Source: BQJU01 sp965229635 (GTDB lineage: Bacteria; Bacteroidota; Bacteroidia; Chitinophagales; Saprospiraceae). Taken from it: DNA of 64,000 bases. Below the pieces are notes generated by a model. The model worked only from the letters and a program-made list of their open reading frames with translations. It was not told the origin of the DNA and searched no databases. Location: contig OZ245894.1 of assembly GCA_965229635.1 (NCBI GenBank), forward strand, positions 868,001 through 932,000, in the 5' to 3' direction. A program made the translations under genes and the position numbers. How positions within the stretch are numbered: position 1 is the stretch's first letter; every line of letters begins with the position of its first letter. Of this stretch, positions 42,680 through 51,824 are shown piece after piece.

Positions 42680-44137
42680 TTATTCTTTTACCACCTTAAA
42701 CAGGGTTCCTTTCGTTATTGGATCACCGAGTTCCATGCCATTTAGAATAGCCAATTCTTCAAAACGGCTCGACGGCATATTGGCAACTTGCAAGGCTTGC
42801 TGAAAGGTACCGCTTTGTGTGGCCGTAGCGATGTGAATGCGCTCGGGCTGGCGGTTTAGTTTGTCGGGGTCGTTCAGGGTATTAAACCGCGTCATCGTAT
42901 TTAAGAAAGTAGAGCGATAGGCATTAAAATCACTCTGTAGGCTGAGGCCAATAAATTGGTAAATCAAACCATTGTATTCAATCAAATAAGTCAAGGTACG
43001 AATGGGTTCTTGCTGCTGTTGCTGCTGAGCCTGAGCATCCTGCTGTTGTACTAGGTCGGCGGTCATTTCCAGGGCGGAGAGGCCGTTGACGGTTACTTTC
43101 CGTGAGTTGACCAACTGAAGTTGATATTGCTGCAGGGTGGCCTCGGCTGCCTGCTCAAGGGTCTTGCCCTGAGCGAGGGTCAGGATCATCAGGGCCTTGC
43201 CGTCTTCCGGAGCCATTTGCACCTGAATGGGGGTATTCTGAATAGCCCATCGGGCGGGAGTCGGAAATTGAAACTTCAGCTCCGGGTGGTAGAAATTATT
43301 GTTTTCCACAAAACCCTGACGCGGATCTTCGCCATACACCAAACCGTCGATCATGCGCAGGTAGCTATTGCGATTGACTTCAAAGCGGGTATTCTTCATC
43401 TTTTCCTGCCATTTGCGAGCCAGGGCATCGACCTTAGTATTCCGGTCAGCAGGATCGGGGTGGGTGGAGAGGAAGGTAGGAATACGTCCCTCCGGGCCAC
43501 CGCTCAAGCGGTCGAGTGTGTTAAAAAAGTCGGCCATCTGGTGGGCATCGTAGCCAATTTTGCTGGAATACTCTACACCCAAACGGTCGGATTCACTTTC
43601 ATTATCGCGGCCAAACTTCAGAAACAAAAGTCCCAGCCCCTGGCTGGCTGCACCGCCAAATTGACGGAAGTCTTCCGATAACACCATACCAGCCACCAGA
43701 CCGACCTGGGCAAGAACTTGCTTGCTGTACTGCTTGGCAGAATGCCGGGCAGTGATGTGCCCAATCTCGTGACCAAGGACGCCGGCAAACTCGGCTTCAT
43801 TGTTGAAATGGGCCATGATGCCTCGTGTGAAGTAAACATAGCCACCCGGCAGTGCAAAGGCATTCACTACCGGAGAATCCAATATGGTAAATTCATACTT
43901 CAGTTCGGGGCGGTGAGATATCTGACCCATCTGCTTCCCTTTATCGTTGATGAAGGCTTGCATAGCCTCGTTATCGTATACACCAAATTGTGCCTTGATG
44001 CTGGGGTCTGACTGCTCTCCCATGGCAATTTCCTGGCTTTTGGAAAGCAGCATCAGCTCTTTTTTGCCGGTAACAGGATTAACGGCACAGCCATGGATCA
44101 ATAGGAAAAGGGGCAGCAGAAGTAATAACTTTCTCAT
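42680..44137 (-). CDS. M48-family metalloprotease lipoprotein with C-terminal LysM-like domain
   Basis: A 485-residue zinc protease. The lipobox LLIHGC (Cys17) is followed by NPVTGKKELMLLS, typical of BepA/Oma1-like exported M48 proteases. The zinc site HEIGH is at about 123-127, with a third ligand in NESESDRLGVEY (about 180). The central region (about 260-420) contains a glutamine-rich tract (QQQDAQAQQQQQQEP), and the C-terminus (RIHIATATQSGTFQQALQVANMPSSRFEELAILNGMELGDPITKGTLFKVV) resembles a LysM-type wall-binding domain. It probably acts in periplasmic quality control. It converges on the RidA gene, 1 bp away. Confidence 0.92.
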   Translation of the reverse strand: MRKLLLLLPLFLLIHGCAVNPVTGKKELMLLSKSQEIAMGEQSDPSIKAQFGVYDNEAMQAFINDKGKQMGQISHRPELKYEFTILDSPVVNAFALPGGYVYFTRGIMAHFNNEAEFAGVLGHEIGHITARHSAKQYSKQVLAQVGLVAGMVLSEDFRQFGGAASQGLGLLFLKFGRDNESESDRLGVEYSSKIGYDAHQMADFFNTLDRLSGGPEGRIPTFLSTHPDPADRNTKVDALARKWQEKMKNTRFEVNRNSYLRMIDGLVYGEDPRQGFVENNNFYHPELKFQFPTPARWAIQNTPIQVQMAPEDGKALMILTLAQGKTLEQAAEATLQQYQLQLVNSRKVTVNGLSALEMTADLVQQQDAQAQQQQQQEPIRTLTYLIEYNGLIYQFIGLSLQSDFNAYRSTFLNTMTRFNTLNDPDKLNRQPERIHIATATQSGTFQQALQVANMPSSRFEELAILNGMELGDPITKGTLFKVVKE

Positions 44138-44262
44138 GTCGATGTAGTTGTGTTGGTTTCGTTAATGTTTCTTTTTGTGACGGGATGATCCCAACAAGTC
44201 ACTTCACTATCTAATTTAACACTCTTTCACCAATTAATGTGCGAATCGACAATGAGAATGTA

Positions 44263-45396
44263 TTATTTGGCTACTTTCATTGATCCCTGACCATCAGCGG
44301 TTTGCCAGGTAACAAAGTAGATGCCACTGGGCCAGTCATAGCTATCGATCTGGTATGAGGTGGTGCTGACCGATGAAGTAGAAAATACTGTTTTTCCCGA
44401 TAGATCGTAGATTTGCAACCCTTGCAAACCGCCAGGAGGAATGACCAATTCCAGGGTTTCTCCGAAGGGGTTAGGGGCCGCAATCACGGGCCGGCTTTTC
44501 GCCAAAGGGGCATCAATAGCTGATTCAACATCGAGTTCGTAACGGTCAAAAAAGCGCCAGATTTCCACCGAAGCATTGAAGTCCCGATTGGTGATGCCGA
44601 TATTGATGAAAGCATCCGGCCAGGTATGTTCTCCTCCGAAGATCTTGTAAAAGACCACCTCCGTACCCACGCCGCAATCGGTATAGTCGAGGCGTTCGGC
44701 GGTGCAGTTGTCATTGGTCGCAGTGTTGGGAACTTCTGTGGTATCGGCAGGGGAGGAACAGCCGTTGATGTCCAGCCAAAACGACACGAGGTCCTCAATG
44801 GGAATATTGGTGCCACTTCCGTTGTAAGGAACGATTGGGTCGGCGGTACCGTGAATTTGCATCACCGGAATCTGGCGGGTGGGATTACACTGCTGGGGAA
44901 TACCGGGCGGCATACTGCCCGTCACTGAAGCGATGGCAGCAATGCGGTCGGTCAGCTCACAGGCCAGCGTATAACTCATAAAACCGCCATTTGACATACC
45001 ACAGGAGTATACCCGATTGAGGTTGATATTGTATTCGGCCTTCAGCGTGTCGATCAGGGCGCTGATGAAGCCTACGTCGTCCGTGTCATCATTGAAGGCC
45101 CATCCTACATTCCATTGCGCATTGACGCCGTTTGGATAACAAATAATAAACTGTGCGGTGTCGGCAACCAGATTCATCAGAGAGTATAATTCCTGCTCCG
45201 AAGCATTGGAGTTGAGTCCATGCAGGTTAAACACCAGCGGCAGCCTCATGCCATCGGTGTAGCCTGTAGGCAGGTGCAGACGGTAGGTGCGCGTAAGCCC
45301 GTCGTGGTTGATGGAGCCGGTGATGGTTTGAGCCGAAACAGTGCCAAATGTAACGCAAAACAATAAGAGCATGAAGAGCAGGTGATTGTTTTTCAT
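44263..45396 (-). CDS. T9SS-exported polyhydroxybutyrate-depolymerase/feruloyl-esterase-like hydrolase
   Basis: A 377-residue alpha/beta-hydrolase of the LpqC/PHB depolymerase family. Signal peptide MKNNHLLFMLLLFCVTFGTVSA; oxyanion region FNLHGLNSNA; nucleophile Ser135 in SCGMSNGGF; Asp in MQIHGTADPIVPY (about 195); His in GGEHTWPDAF (about 255). A T9SS sorting domain closes the protein (NPFGETLELVIPP...GLQIYDLSGKTVF...WPSGIYFVTWQT). It is secreted or surface-bound and hydrolyses an ester bond in a polymer or plant-derived substrate; which one is unknown. Confidence 0.9.
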   Translation of the reverse strand: MKNNHLLFMLLLFCVTFGTVSAQTITGSINHDGLTRTYRLHLPTGYTDGMRLPLVFNLHGLNSNASEQELYSLMNLVADTAQFIICYPNGVNAQWNVGWAFNDDTDDVGFISALIDTLKAEYNINLNRVYSCGMSNGGFMSYTLACELTDRIAAIASVTGSMPPGIPQQCNPTRQIPVMQIHGTADPIVPYNGSGTNIPIEDLVSFWLDINGCSSPADTTEVPNTATNDNCTAERLDYTDCGVGTEVVFYKIFGGEHTWPDAFINIGITNRDFNASVEIWRFFDRYELDVESAIDAPLAKSRPVIAAPNPFGETLELVIPPGGLQGLQIYDLSGKTVFSTSSVSTTSYQIDSYDWPSGIYFVTWQTADGQGSMKVAK

Positions 45397-45545
45397 GGTA
45401 TTGGATTTGTATGATTGATTTAGGTTTAAAACTACGAAAATATTGGAAGGTTTACGAAGGAAGTTTAGTGTTTAGAGGGTAGGAGTTTAGAGATGTGCGC
45501 GCCTGGTCATTTTGCAGATTCTTTAGTCCTGGGGATTTTGCTTTG

Positions 45546-45632
45546 AGTTTATGAGGTTTATGAAAGTTTATACTGTTTATGCCAATTGTCTAAAGCCTAA
45601 GCCCCAAAACCTAACGCCTAAAACCATTCAGC
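45546..45632 (+). repeat. Dispersed intergenic repeat, copy 1
   Basis: The core TTTATGAGGTTTATG, then AGTTTATA-TGTTTATGCC, then CCTAA-rich DNA ending ACGCCTAAAACCATTC. The same order of blocks occurs inverted at 55369-55455. Both copies are intergenic. Confidence 0.6.
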
Positions 45633-45669
45633 TTTGAAGGTCGATGTTGAAAACATCTCCCGATCGAGG

Positions 45670-45711
45670 AAAAAGAAAACGGGCAGATACTTCTGATGAA
45701 ATACCTGCCCG
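45670..45711 (-). terminator. Intrinsic terminator of the odhB gene
   Basis: On the minus strand CGGGCAG (45711-45705) pairs with CTGCCCG (45686-45680), with further T-A pairing inside, followed by TTTTCTTTTT. It lies about 27 bp after the odhB stop. Confidence 0.75.
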
Positions 45712-45737
45712 TGATGGCTATTCGTTTAAATCTGCTT

Positions 45738-47006
45738 TTAAATATCCAACAACAGAGTTACCGGATCTTCGAGCAGTTCTTTGACTTTTACCAGGAAGGT
45801 TACCGAGGTACTACCGTCGATTACCCGGTGATCGTATGACAATGCCAGGTACATCATCGGGCGGATTTCTACCTTGCCGTCGATGGCTACCGGGCGGTCT
45901 TTGATGCCGTGCATACCAAGAATGGCCGATTGTGGCTCATTGATGATCGGGGTGCTGAGCAAAGAGCCAAAGACTCCACCATTGGTGATGGTAAAGGTTC
46001 CTCCCTGCATTTCTTCCAGTGACAGACTGCCTTCACGAGCCTTGACCGAGAGACCTTTGATGGCTTGCTCAATTTCGGCAAAGTTCAATGACTCTACATT
46101 GCGCACCGGTGGCACTACTAGTCCGGTAGGCGTCGAGATAGCAATGGAAATATCCACGTAATCGTGGTAAATGATCTCATTTTCCTCGATGAAAGCATTG
46201 ACATCGGGCATTTCCAGCAAAACTTTGGCGCATGCTTTCGCAAAAAGCGACATAAATCCGAGCTTGATGCCGTACTTGTCAACAAAGCGATCCTGGTACT
46301 TTTTGCGCAATTCCATAATGCCACTCATATCTACCTCATTGAAGGTAGTGAGCATGGCCGTTTCGTTTTTGGCGCGCACCAGGCGGGTAGCGATGGTACG
46401 GCGCATACGGCTCATTTTCTTGCGGGTTTCCTCCCGACTGAAATTGCCGGCGTTACTACTTGTCGGCTTGCTTTCCGGAGCTTTAGTCGCCGCAGGCTTT
46501 TCGATAGACGGAGGCGTTGCCGTTTTATTACTGGCGGCCTTTTCGGCATCTTCCTTGGTGATGCGTCCATCACGACCGGTACCCTTGACCTCTTCGGCCT
46601 TGAGGTCGTTTTCCTTTAATATTTTTGCAGCAGCCGGAGAGGGGTGTCCAGTAGCGTAGTTGCTATCCTCAGACTTTTCTTCAGCTTTTGGTTCTTCTTT
46701 CGGCGTCTCTTTTTCTTCTTTCTTGGGCTCTTCCTTGGAAGAGGAACCGCCACCATTACCCTTGACCTTGCTGGTATCGATTTTGGCGACTAGAGCCCCA
46801 ATTTCCAAATCATCGCCTTCCGCAGCAACATGAATCAACTTCCCAGCTGCTTCTGCGGGAAATTCCAAAGTGGCCTTATCTGATTCAAATTCACAGATGG
46901 CCTCATCCAATTCGATATATTCACCATCCTCTTTCAGCCATTGGGAGAGGGTTACTTCTGATATCGATTCCCCAATCACGGGGACTTTCATTTCAACAAT
47001 ACTCAT
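45738..47006 (-). CDS. odhB: Dihydrolipoyllysine-residue succinyltransferase (E2 of 2-oxoglutarate dehydrogenase)
   Basis: A 422-residue protein from the ATG at 47006. The lipoyl domain (1-80) has Lys44 in ESDKATLEF. An Ala/Lys/Glu/Pro-rich linker (about 80-130) leads to the E1/E3-binding domain (SPAAAKILKENDLKAEEVKGTGRDGRITKEDAEKA) and, after a second linker, the catalytic domain (RKKMSRMRRTIATRLVRAKNETAMLTTFNEVDMS...SYDHRVIDGSTSVTFL), with the active-site His in DHR. ETAMLTTFNEVDM and the EDGEYIELDEAICEFESDKA lipoyl motif are typical of the succinyltransferase of the TCA cycle rather than pyruvate or branched-chain E2. The E1 gene is not adjacent. Confidence 0.94.
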   Translation of the reverse strand: MSIVEMKVPVIGESISEVTLSQWLKEDGEYIELDEAICEFESDKATLEFPAEAAGKLIHVAAEGDDLEIGALVAKIDTSKVKGNGGGSSSKEEPKKEEKETPKEEPKAEEKSEDSNYATGHPSPAAAKILKENDLKAEEVKGTGRDGRITKEDAEKAASNKTATPPSIEKPAATKAPESKPTSSNAGNFSREETRKKMSRMRRTIATRLVRAKNETAMLTTFNEVDMSGIMELRKKYQDRFVDKYGIKLGFMSLFAKACAKVLLEMPDVNAFIEENEIIYHDYVDISIAISTPTGLVVPPVRNVESLNFAEIEQAIKGLSVKAREGSLSLEEMQGGTFTITNGGVFGSLLSTPIINEPQSAILGMHGIKDRPVAIDGKVEIRPMMYLALSYDHRVIDGSTSVTFLVKVKELLEDPVTLLLDI

Positions 47007-47151
47007 TATATTCTTTAGTTTGACGGTTTGTGTGCAATATTCCGGCAATTGTTAAAATTAAACAACTTAAAGGCGAAATATATTTAATCCCTGTCAAAAA
47101 AAATGGTTCACGAAGTGCAAATATGCGGCTGCATTTGGCGAAAGCCAGAGC

Positions 47152-48039
47152 TTAACGCTGGTTAAAGCGGTAAATTTTTCCAGGTCCTTTTCTGCCTTCA
47201 TTGGCAATGTAGAGGGTGCCATCGGGCGCAAAACAGATACCCTCTGGCTGTTCGTGGATTTTTTTCTTCATTTTGGCAATGTGCAGCACCCTTCCACTCT
47301 GGTCCAGGACCAGCATCATCTTTCCCGCCGAGGAACAGATGTAGAGATGGCCGGTGTGTGGGTGAATAGCCAGGGCTGAGGGGTGAAAGGAAAATTCATC
47401 ATCTTCGTCCAGAAAGCGCTCGGCCAATTTTTCAAAGCCGTTTATTTCCGGAGCGCCTTTCAGGTATTCCTGGATGGCGGATAGCGTAATGATGTAAACG
47501 GGATCGGGATTGAGTTTATTTGTTTTCAGATCAAAACCATAGATGGCCTTCTCGAAGTCATCATCAGAACCAAGGCCGGCATCCGCCTTACAAGCCAGCA
47601 ACAATTGTTGATGCACCGGGTCGTAGCCCAATCCTTCTACATCATTTTTCTTATCCAGGTCATCGTCGTTGTATTTTTTTGTAGCAACTTCTTTTTGAGT
47701 CAGGTCAACTGCGTAGATGGTTCCCGTACTTTTTGTGACGTATACCATATCGCCTACCACCTCTATTCCTTCGTAATCCCCATCTTTCCAAAACTCGATG
47801 GTGCGTTTGATCTTTCCGGATTGTTTGTCAATGAAGAAAATGATGCCATCCTCATCCTGAATGGCCACCAGCTCATCCCCTCGGGAGGTCATGCTGAGCC
47901 CTGAAATCTCTAACAAATCGCTCGCCATTTCAAAGGTAGCATCGGGTTGCTCCAGGTTGTAGTCAAAAGCAAAAGTTGAAGTGTAGTGATTATCTTCGCA
48001 GGAAGAAAAGAGCGAAAGAAAAAAAAGTAATAATACCAT
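47152..48039 (-). CDS. SdiA-regulated-family lipoprotein (YjiK-like propeller)
   Basis: A 295-residue protein. The N-terminus MVLLLFFLSLFSSCEDNH is a lipoprotein signal with Cys14. The body matches the SdiA-regulated/YjiK beta-propeller: LLEISGLSMTSRGDELVAIQDEDGIIFFIDKQSGKIKRTIEF, DYEGIEVVGDMVYVTKSTGTIYAVDL, KNDVEGLGYDPVHQQLLLACK, FHPSALAIHPHTGHLYICSSAGKMMLVLDQSGRVLHIAKM and QPEGICFAPDGTLYIANEG. It is probably exported to the periplasmic or outer membrane. The ligand is unknown. The palindrome-containing motif at 47134-47149 lies just beyond its stop. Confidence 0.82.
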   Translation of the reverse strand: MVLLLFFLSLFSSCEDNHYTSTFAFDYNLEQPDATFEMASDLLEISGLSMTSRGDELVAIQDEDGIIFFIDKQSGKIKRTIEFWKDGDYEGIEVVGDMVYVTKSTGTIYAVDLTQKEVATKKYNDDDLDKKNDVEGLGYDPVHQQLLLACKADAGLGSDDDFEKAIYGFDLKTNKLNPDPVYIITLSAIQEYLKGAPEINGFEKLAERFLDEDDEFSFHPSALAIHPHTGHLYICSSAGKMMLVLDQSGRVLHIAKMKKKIHEQPEGICFAPDGTLYIANEGRKGPGKIYRFNQR

Positions 48040-48424
48040 AGCCTAAAATTCGGTTTTTGTAAAATTATGAATTTTTCTATATATGCAAGGGCTAAGAGGT
48101 AATTCGAATATGAAAAATCAAAAAATATATAGTAATTTTGCTTGCAAGACTGCTGTCTAAAAGTTAACTTTACCATTCCAGAATCCGATATCCCCCCACT
48201 ACTCATGGACAATCCTGAAGTCACCTTCACGAGAGTAGGCGTTTCACTTGATCAGTTGCTCTAAGAATCACATACTAAAAAAATTAGTATACTTTAGTAG
48301 TCCACTGCTTACTTATTGATACTAATTCAACGAATTATAGCTATTTAAATGATGTAAGTTGTCAAAATCAACTGTGCAAAAGAAAGATTTTGATGGCCTA
48401 GACCTCATATTTTTTTAACTAAAA
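48040..48424. other. AT-rich divergent intergenic region
   Basis: 385 bp of AT-rich DNA between divergent genes. A TATACTTTA element near 48290, close to TAnnTTTG, may belong to the surface-protein gene. No convincing gene or strong hairpin is visible. Confidence 0.5.
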
Positions 48425-51400
48425 TTGCTTAGACAGATGAAAGCACTTAACACTTTCTCATCGTGTTGTACGGGACCTGCCAAATGGTTCCTGACCAGCA
48501 TGATAACCCTGCTGTTTTCAGCAGCAGCCTTTGCCCAACCAGCCAATGATGACTGTTCGGGAGCTATCGCCGTAAGCTGCGGTGATATCGTTACCGGAAC
48601 AACCATTGGATCTACAGCGGACATGGTGCCTAGTTGTGGACTGTTTCCTTCTGCTACCGGAATGTGGTATTCCATTGAAGGAACAGGTAGTGACATCACC
48701 GTTTCAACTTGTAGCTCCAACACAATTTTTGATTCTCAGCTGGGTATTTTTTCTGGTTCTTGTGGTAGTTTGACTTGTGTAGCGAGCAACAACAATGACT
48801 TTTCTTGTGAAAACAATCGTTTATCTACCGTTACTTTCGCTTCTGAATTCGGCACGACTTACTACATCCTGCTGAACGGTACGGTTGACTCACAAGGTCC
48901 ATTCGAAATGTCTATTACCTGTGATGCAGTGCCCATCGAAAATGATGACTGCGACGGTGCTATCGACATTGCATGTGGCCAAACCATTGTAGGTTCTACC
49001 GAAGGAGCTACTTCTGAGACCTTGAGCTTCTGTGGAACTTCTCTTTCTTCCGCTCCTGGTGTATGGTATCACGTGGTGGGAACGGGCGCGTCAATCACCG
49101 CAAGTTTGTGTAACCCAAGTACCAACTACGACACTAAAATGGGCGTTTTCTCTGGCTCATGTGGTAGCTTGACATGTGTTGGTGGAAATGATGATAGCAG
49201 TGGTGCCGGTTGTCAATTAAACGGTTTGAACCGTTTTTCTACCGTAACATGGAACTCCACTGCTGGTACAGACTACTACATCTACGTAACTGGTTTTAGC
49301 ACCAATTCCGGAACATTTGGTCTTTCCGTAAGCTGTGCTTCTGCCATTGAAAACGACGATTGTGCTGACGCAATCGCTATTGACTGTGGGGAAAGCGTAA
49401 CTGGTAGCACTACCGGTGCATCTGCTGAGTCTGTTTCCTTCTGTGGAACTTCATTGACTACTGCGGGTGGTGTATGGTACAGCGTTGAAGGAACTGGTGC
49501 TGACATCACCGTTACCACCTGTAATCCTGGCACAGACTATGACACCAAGCTTGGTGTATTCTCTGGCTCTTGCGGTAGCTTGACTTGTGTAGGTGGCAAT
49601 GACGATAGTACAGATCCTGGCTGTCAATTAGGTACCTTGAACCGCTTTTCTAAAGTAACTTTTGCTTCTACTGCAGGTACTACCTACTACATTTTGGTAA
49701 CCGGCTTCAGTACAAATACAGGAAACTTTGAATTGAGCGTTACCTGTGCAGAGCCTCCAACTGACATCTCTACTTGTGAGACAGCTACGTCGATCTCTTG
49801 TGATGATGCCATCGTAGGAACGACTACCCTGGGTATGGTTAATGATCTGGACAACTGTAACGGTGTTCGCCTGAATACTGCTCCTGGTGTATGGTACGTA
49901 TACGAAGGTGACAACTCTTTGGTAACCGTAAGCACTTGCGGACCTAACACTGACTTCGACACTCGCGTGGGTGTATTCGCCGGTTCTTGTGACGCATTGA
50001 GTTGTGTAACGGCTAATGACAACAGCAACATCGACGGTTGTTTGTACTCTGGCCGTGCCTCTGAAGTACGTTTCCCAGCTTTTGCCGGAACAACTTACTA
50101 CATCTACGTGACTGGTGGCTTCAATGCCCAAGGTACTTTTGATCTGACGGTTGACTGTAGCCTGATCAACGACGAGTGTGACGGTGCATTCCCAATTGGT
50201 TGTGGTGAATCAGTAAGTGGTTCTACTACTGGTGGTTCTCCGGATGCCGTTCCTTTCTGTGGAACGACACTGACCACTGCTGAAGGTGTATGGTATACCC
50301 TGGTAGGTACTGGTTTAGATATCACTGTTTCTCTTTGTGGTTCCAGCTACGATACCAAGTTGGGTATCTTTTCTGGCTCTTGCGGAGCATTGAGCTGCGT
50401 AGGTGGTAATGATGATTCTTGTGGCCTACAATCAGAAGTAACCTTTACTTCTGCCGACGGCGCTGATTACTACATCCTTGTTACCGGATTTGGTAGCGCT
50501 GATGGCGACTTTGATTTGAGCGTAACTTGTGAAGTGCCACCAACCGACAACACTTGTGGCTACCCAGTGGTAGCATGTGATGATACTGTAAATGGATCTA
50601 CCGTAGGTGCTGGAACGGCTAATGCTCCTGCCTTCTGTGGTACTTCACTCAATACTTCTGGTGGTGTATGGTACGCATTTGAAGGTACCGGTGACCTGGT
50701 TACTGCTTCACTGTGTGGTTCAGGTTTCGATACCAAGATTGGTGTATTCACCGGTACTTGTGACGATAGAACTTGTGTAGGTGGCAATGATGACTCTTGT
50801 GGCTTACAGTCAGAAGTTGACTTTACATCAATTGAAGGCCAGTGGTACTACATCTATGTAACTGGCTTTAGCGCAAATGAAGGTAGTTATACCCTATCTA
50901 TCACTTGCCAGGATCTTGGCGGTGCTGACGACTGTGGCTTCCCAGAATTGCTGTGTGGTGGTTCTGAAACCGGTTCTACTATCGGTGCAGGAACAGCTGA
51001 TGCTCCTCCAACCTGTGGTACTACCCTGAATAGCTCAGGTGGTGTATGGTACAGTTTCCTTGGAATCGGAGATGTAGTACAAGTTACTACTTGTAACCCA
51101 GGTACCAACTACGATACCAAGCTTGGTGTATTCACCGGTGCTTGTGATGATTTCATTTGTATCGGCGGTAATGACGACGGTAGCCCAAGTGGTGCTAACC
51201 CTGATGCTGATTGTGTAGTGCCAGAAACCGGTTCTACTTTCAACAGAGCATCTACCGTAACCTTTACTGCATTGGCTGGCCAGTACTACTATATTTATGT
51301 GACTGGCTTCAGTACTGCTGAAGGTACCTACGAAGTAAGCATCGACTGTAATGTAACTCGTGGTGAGGCAGGTGTAGGTTCTTCATTGAACGTTGCACAA

Positions 51401-51688
51401 AATACCGGTATGGATGTGAAGCAGTTTGAAGTAAGCGACTTCTATCCAAACCCAGCTTCTACGGGAGTATCTAAAGTACAAGTGATGGCTCCAAACAACG
51501 CTACTGGTGCAGTAACACTGTTTGACCAACTCGGTCGTCAGGTATACAGCAACAACCAGGTTGAGTTGTTTGCCGGACACAATGTTGTAGAGGTACCATT
51601 TGGCAACCTTGCTGACGGTACATACTTTGCAAACATTCGTATCAACGATCAGAATTTCAGAAAGAAAGTAGTTGTTGCTAACAACTAA
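48425..51688 (+). CDS. T9SS-exported surface protein with seven Cys-rich repeats
   Basis: A 1087-residue secreted protein; an alternative ATG at 48437 would begin MKALNTF. The signal-like segment ends SAAAFA. Seven repeats of about 115-150 residues follow, each opening DDC-GAI-I-CG--V-GST-GA, then CGTSL-TA-GVWY--EGTG--ITV--C, YDTKLGVFSGSCGSLTCVGGNDDS and TYYI-VTGFST--G-F-LSVTC. Paired cysteines suggest disulfide-stabilised beta-sandwiches like other Bacteroidota adhesins. The C-terminus is a T9SS sorting domain (FYPNPASTGVSKVQVM...DQLGRQVYS...DGTYFANIRI). Codon use is markedly biased to GGT, TCT, ACT and GTA compared with neighbours, and a strong terminator follows, suggesting very high expression. 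Confidence 0.9.
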   Translation: MLRQMKALNTFSSCCTGPAKWFLTSMITLLFSAAAFAQPANDDCSGAIAVSCGDIVTGTTIGSTADMVPSCGLFPSATGMWYSIEGTGSDITVSTCSSNTIFDSQLGIFSGSCGSLTCVASNNNDFSCENNRLSTVTFASEFGTTYYILLNGTVDSQGPFEMSITCDAVPIENDDCDGAIDIACGQTIVGSTEGATSETLSFCGTSLSSAPGVWYHVVGTGASITASLCNPSTNYDTKMGVFSGSCGSLTCVGGNDDSSGAGCQLNGLNRFSTVTWNSTAGTDYYIYVTGFSTNSGTFGLSVSCASAIENDDCADAIAIDCGESVTGSTTGASAESVSFCGTSLTTAGGVWYSVEGTGADITVTTCNPGTDYDTKLGVFSGSCGSLTCVGGNDDSTDPGCQLGTLNRFSKVTFASTAGTTYYILVTGFSTNTGNFELSVTCAEPPTDISTCETATSISCDDAIVGTTTLGMVNDLDNCNGVRLNTAPGVWYVYEGDNSLVTVSTCGPNTDFDTRVGVFAGSCDALSCVTANDNSNIDGCLYSGRASEVRFPAFAGTTYYIYVTGGFNAQGTFDLTVDCSLINDECDGAFPIGCGESVSGSTTGGSPDAVPFCGTTLTTAEGVWYTLVGTGLDITVSLCGSSYDTKLGIFSGSCGALSCVGGNDDSCGLQSEVTFTSADGADYYILVTGFGSADGDFDLSVTCEVPPTDNTCGYPVVACDDTVNGSTVGAGTANAPAFCGTSLNTSGGVWYAFEGTGDLVTASLCGSGFDTKIGVFTGTCDDRTCVGGNDDSCGLQSEVDFTSIEGQWYYIYVTGFSANEGSYTLSITCQDLGGADDCGFPELLCGGSETGSTIGAGTADAPPTCGTTLNSSGGVWYSFLGIGDVVQVTTCNPGTNYDTKLGVFTGACDDFICIGGNDDGSPSGANPDADCVVPETGSTFNRASTVTFTALAGQYYYIYVTGFSTAEGTYEVSIDCNVTRGEAGVGSSLNVAQNTGMDVKQFEVSDFYPNPASTGVSKVQVMAPNNATGAVTLFDQLGRQVYSNNQVELFAGHNVVEVPFGNLADGTYFANIRINDQNFRKKVVVANN

Positions 51689-51710
51689 CTAATCAATTTT
51701 AGTTCTGCTG

Positions 51711-51745
51711 CGCAGCGCTCCCTTTGGGAGCGCTGCGTTTTTTTT
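51711..51745 (+). terminator. Strong intrinsic terminator
   Basis: A perfect 12-bp stem CGCAGCGCTCCC/GGGAGCGCTGCG with a TTT loop, followed by eight T. It lies 22 bp after the surface-protein stop and is the strongest terminator in the window. Confidence 0.95.
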
Positions 51746-51763
51746 GGGGTATTTGGGCTGTAT

Positions 51764-51794
51764 TTTGTTGTAAAGCGTAAATCTGATATCTTTG
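51764..51794 (+). promoter_or_regulatory. Consensus Bacteroidota promoter of the FG-GAP gene
   Basis: TTTG (51764-51767), a 19-bp spacer and TATCTTTG (51787-51794) form an exact -33/-7 pair. Transcription should start near 51801, giving a leader of about 24 nt before the ATG at 51825. Confidence 0.8.
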
Positions 51795-51824
51795 GATTCT
51801 TTTTAACCCAAAACCCGAAAATTC

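Larger units (their letters stand above)
45397..45737. other. Intergenic region with dispersed repeat and terminator
   Basis: No gene lies in these 341 bases. They hold TTTAG-rich short repeats (45468-45495), one copy of a dispersed repeat (45546-45632, partner at 55369-55455), and the odhB terminator (45670-45711). Confidence 0.6.

Noticed and set aside
46171..46659. Plus-strand frames of 151 and 162 residues within odhB
   Set aside because: Antisense to the well-supported E2 gene; no recognisable features.
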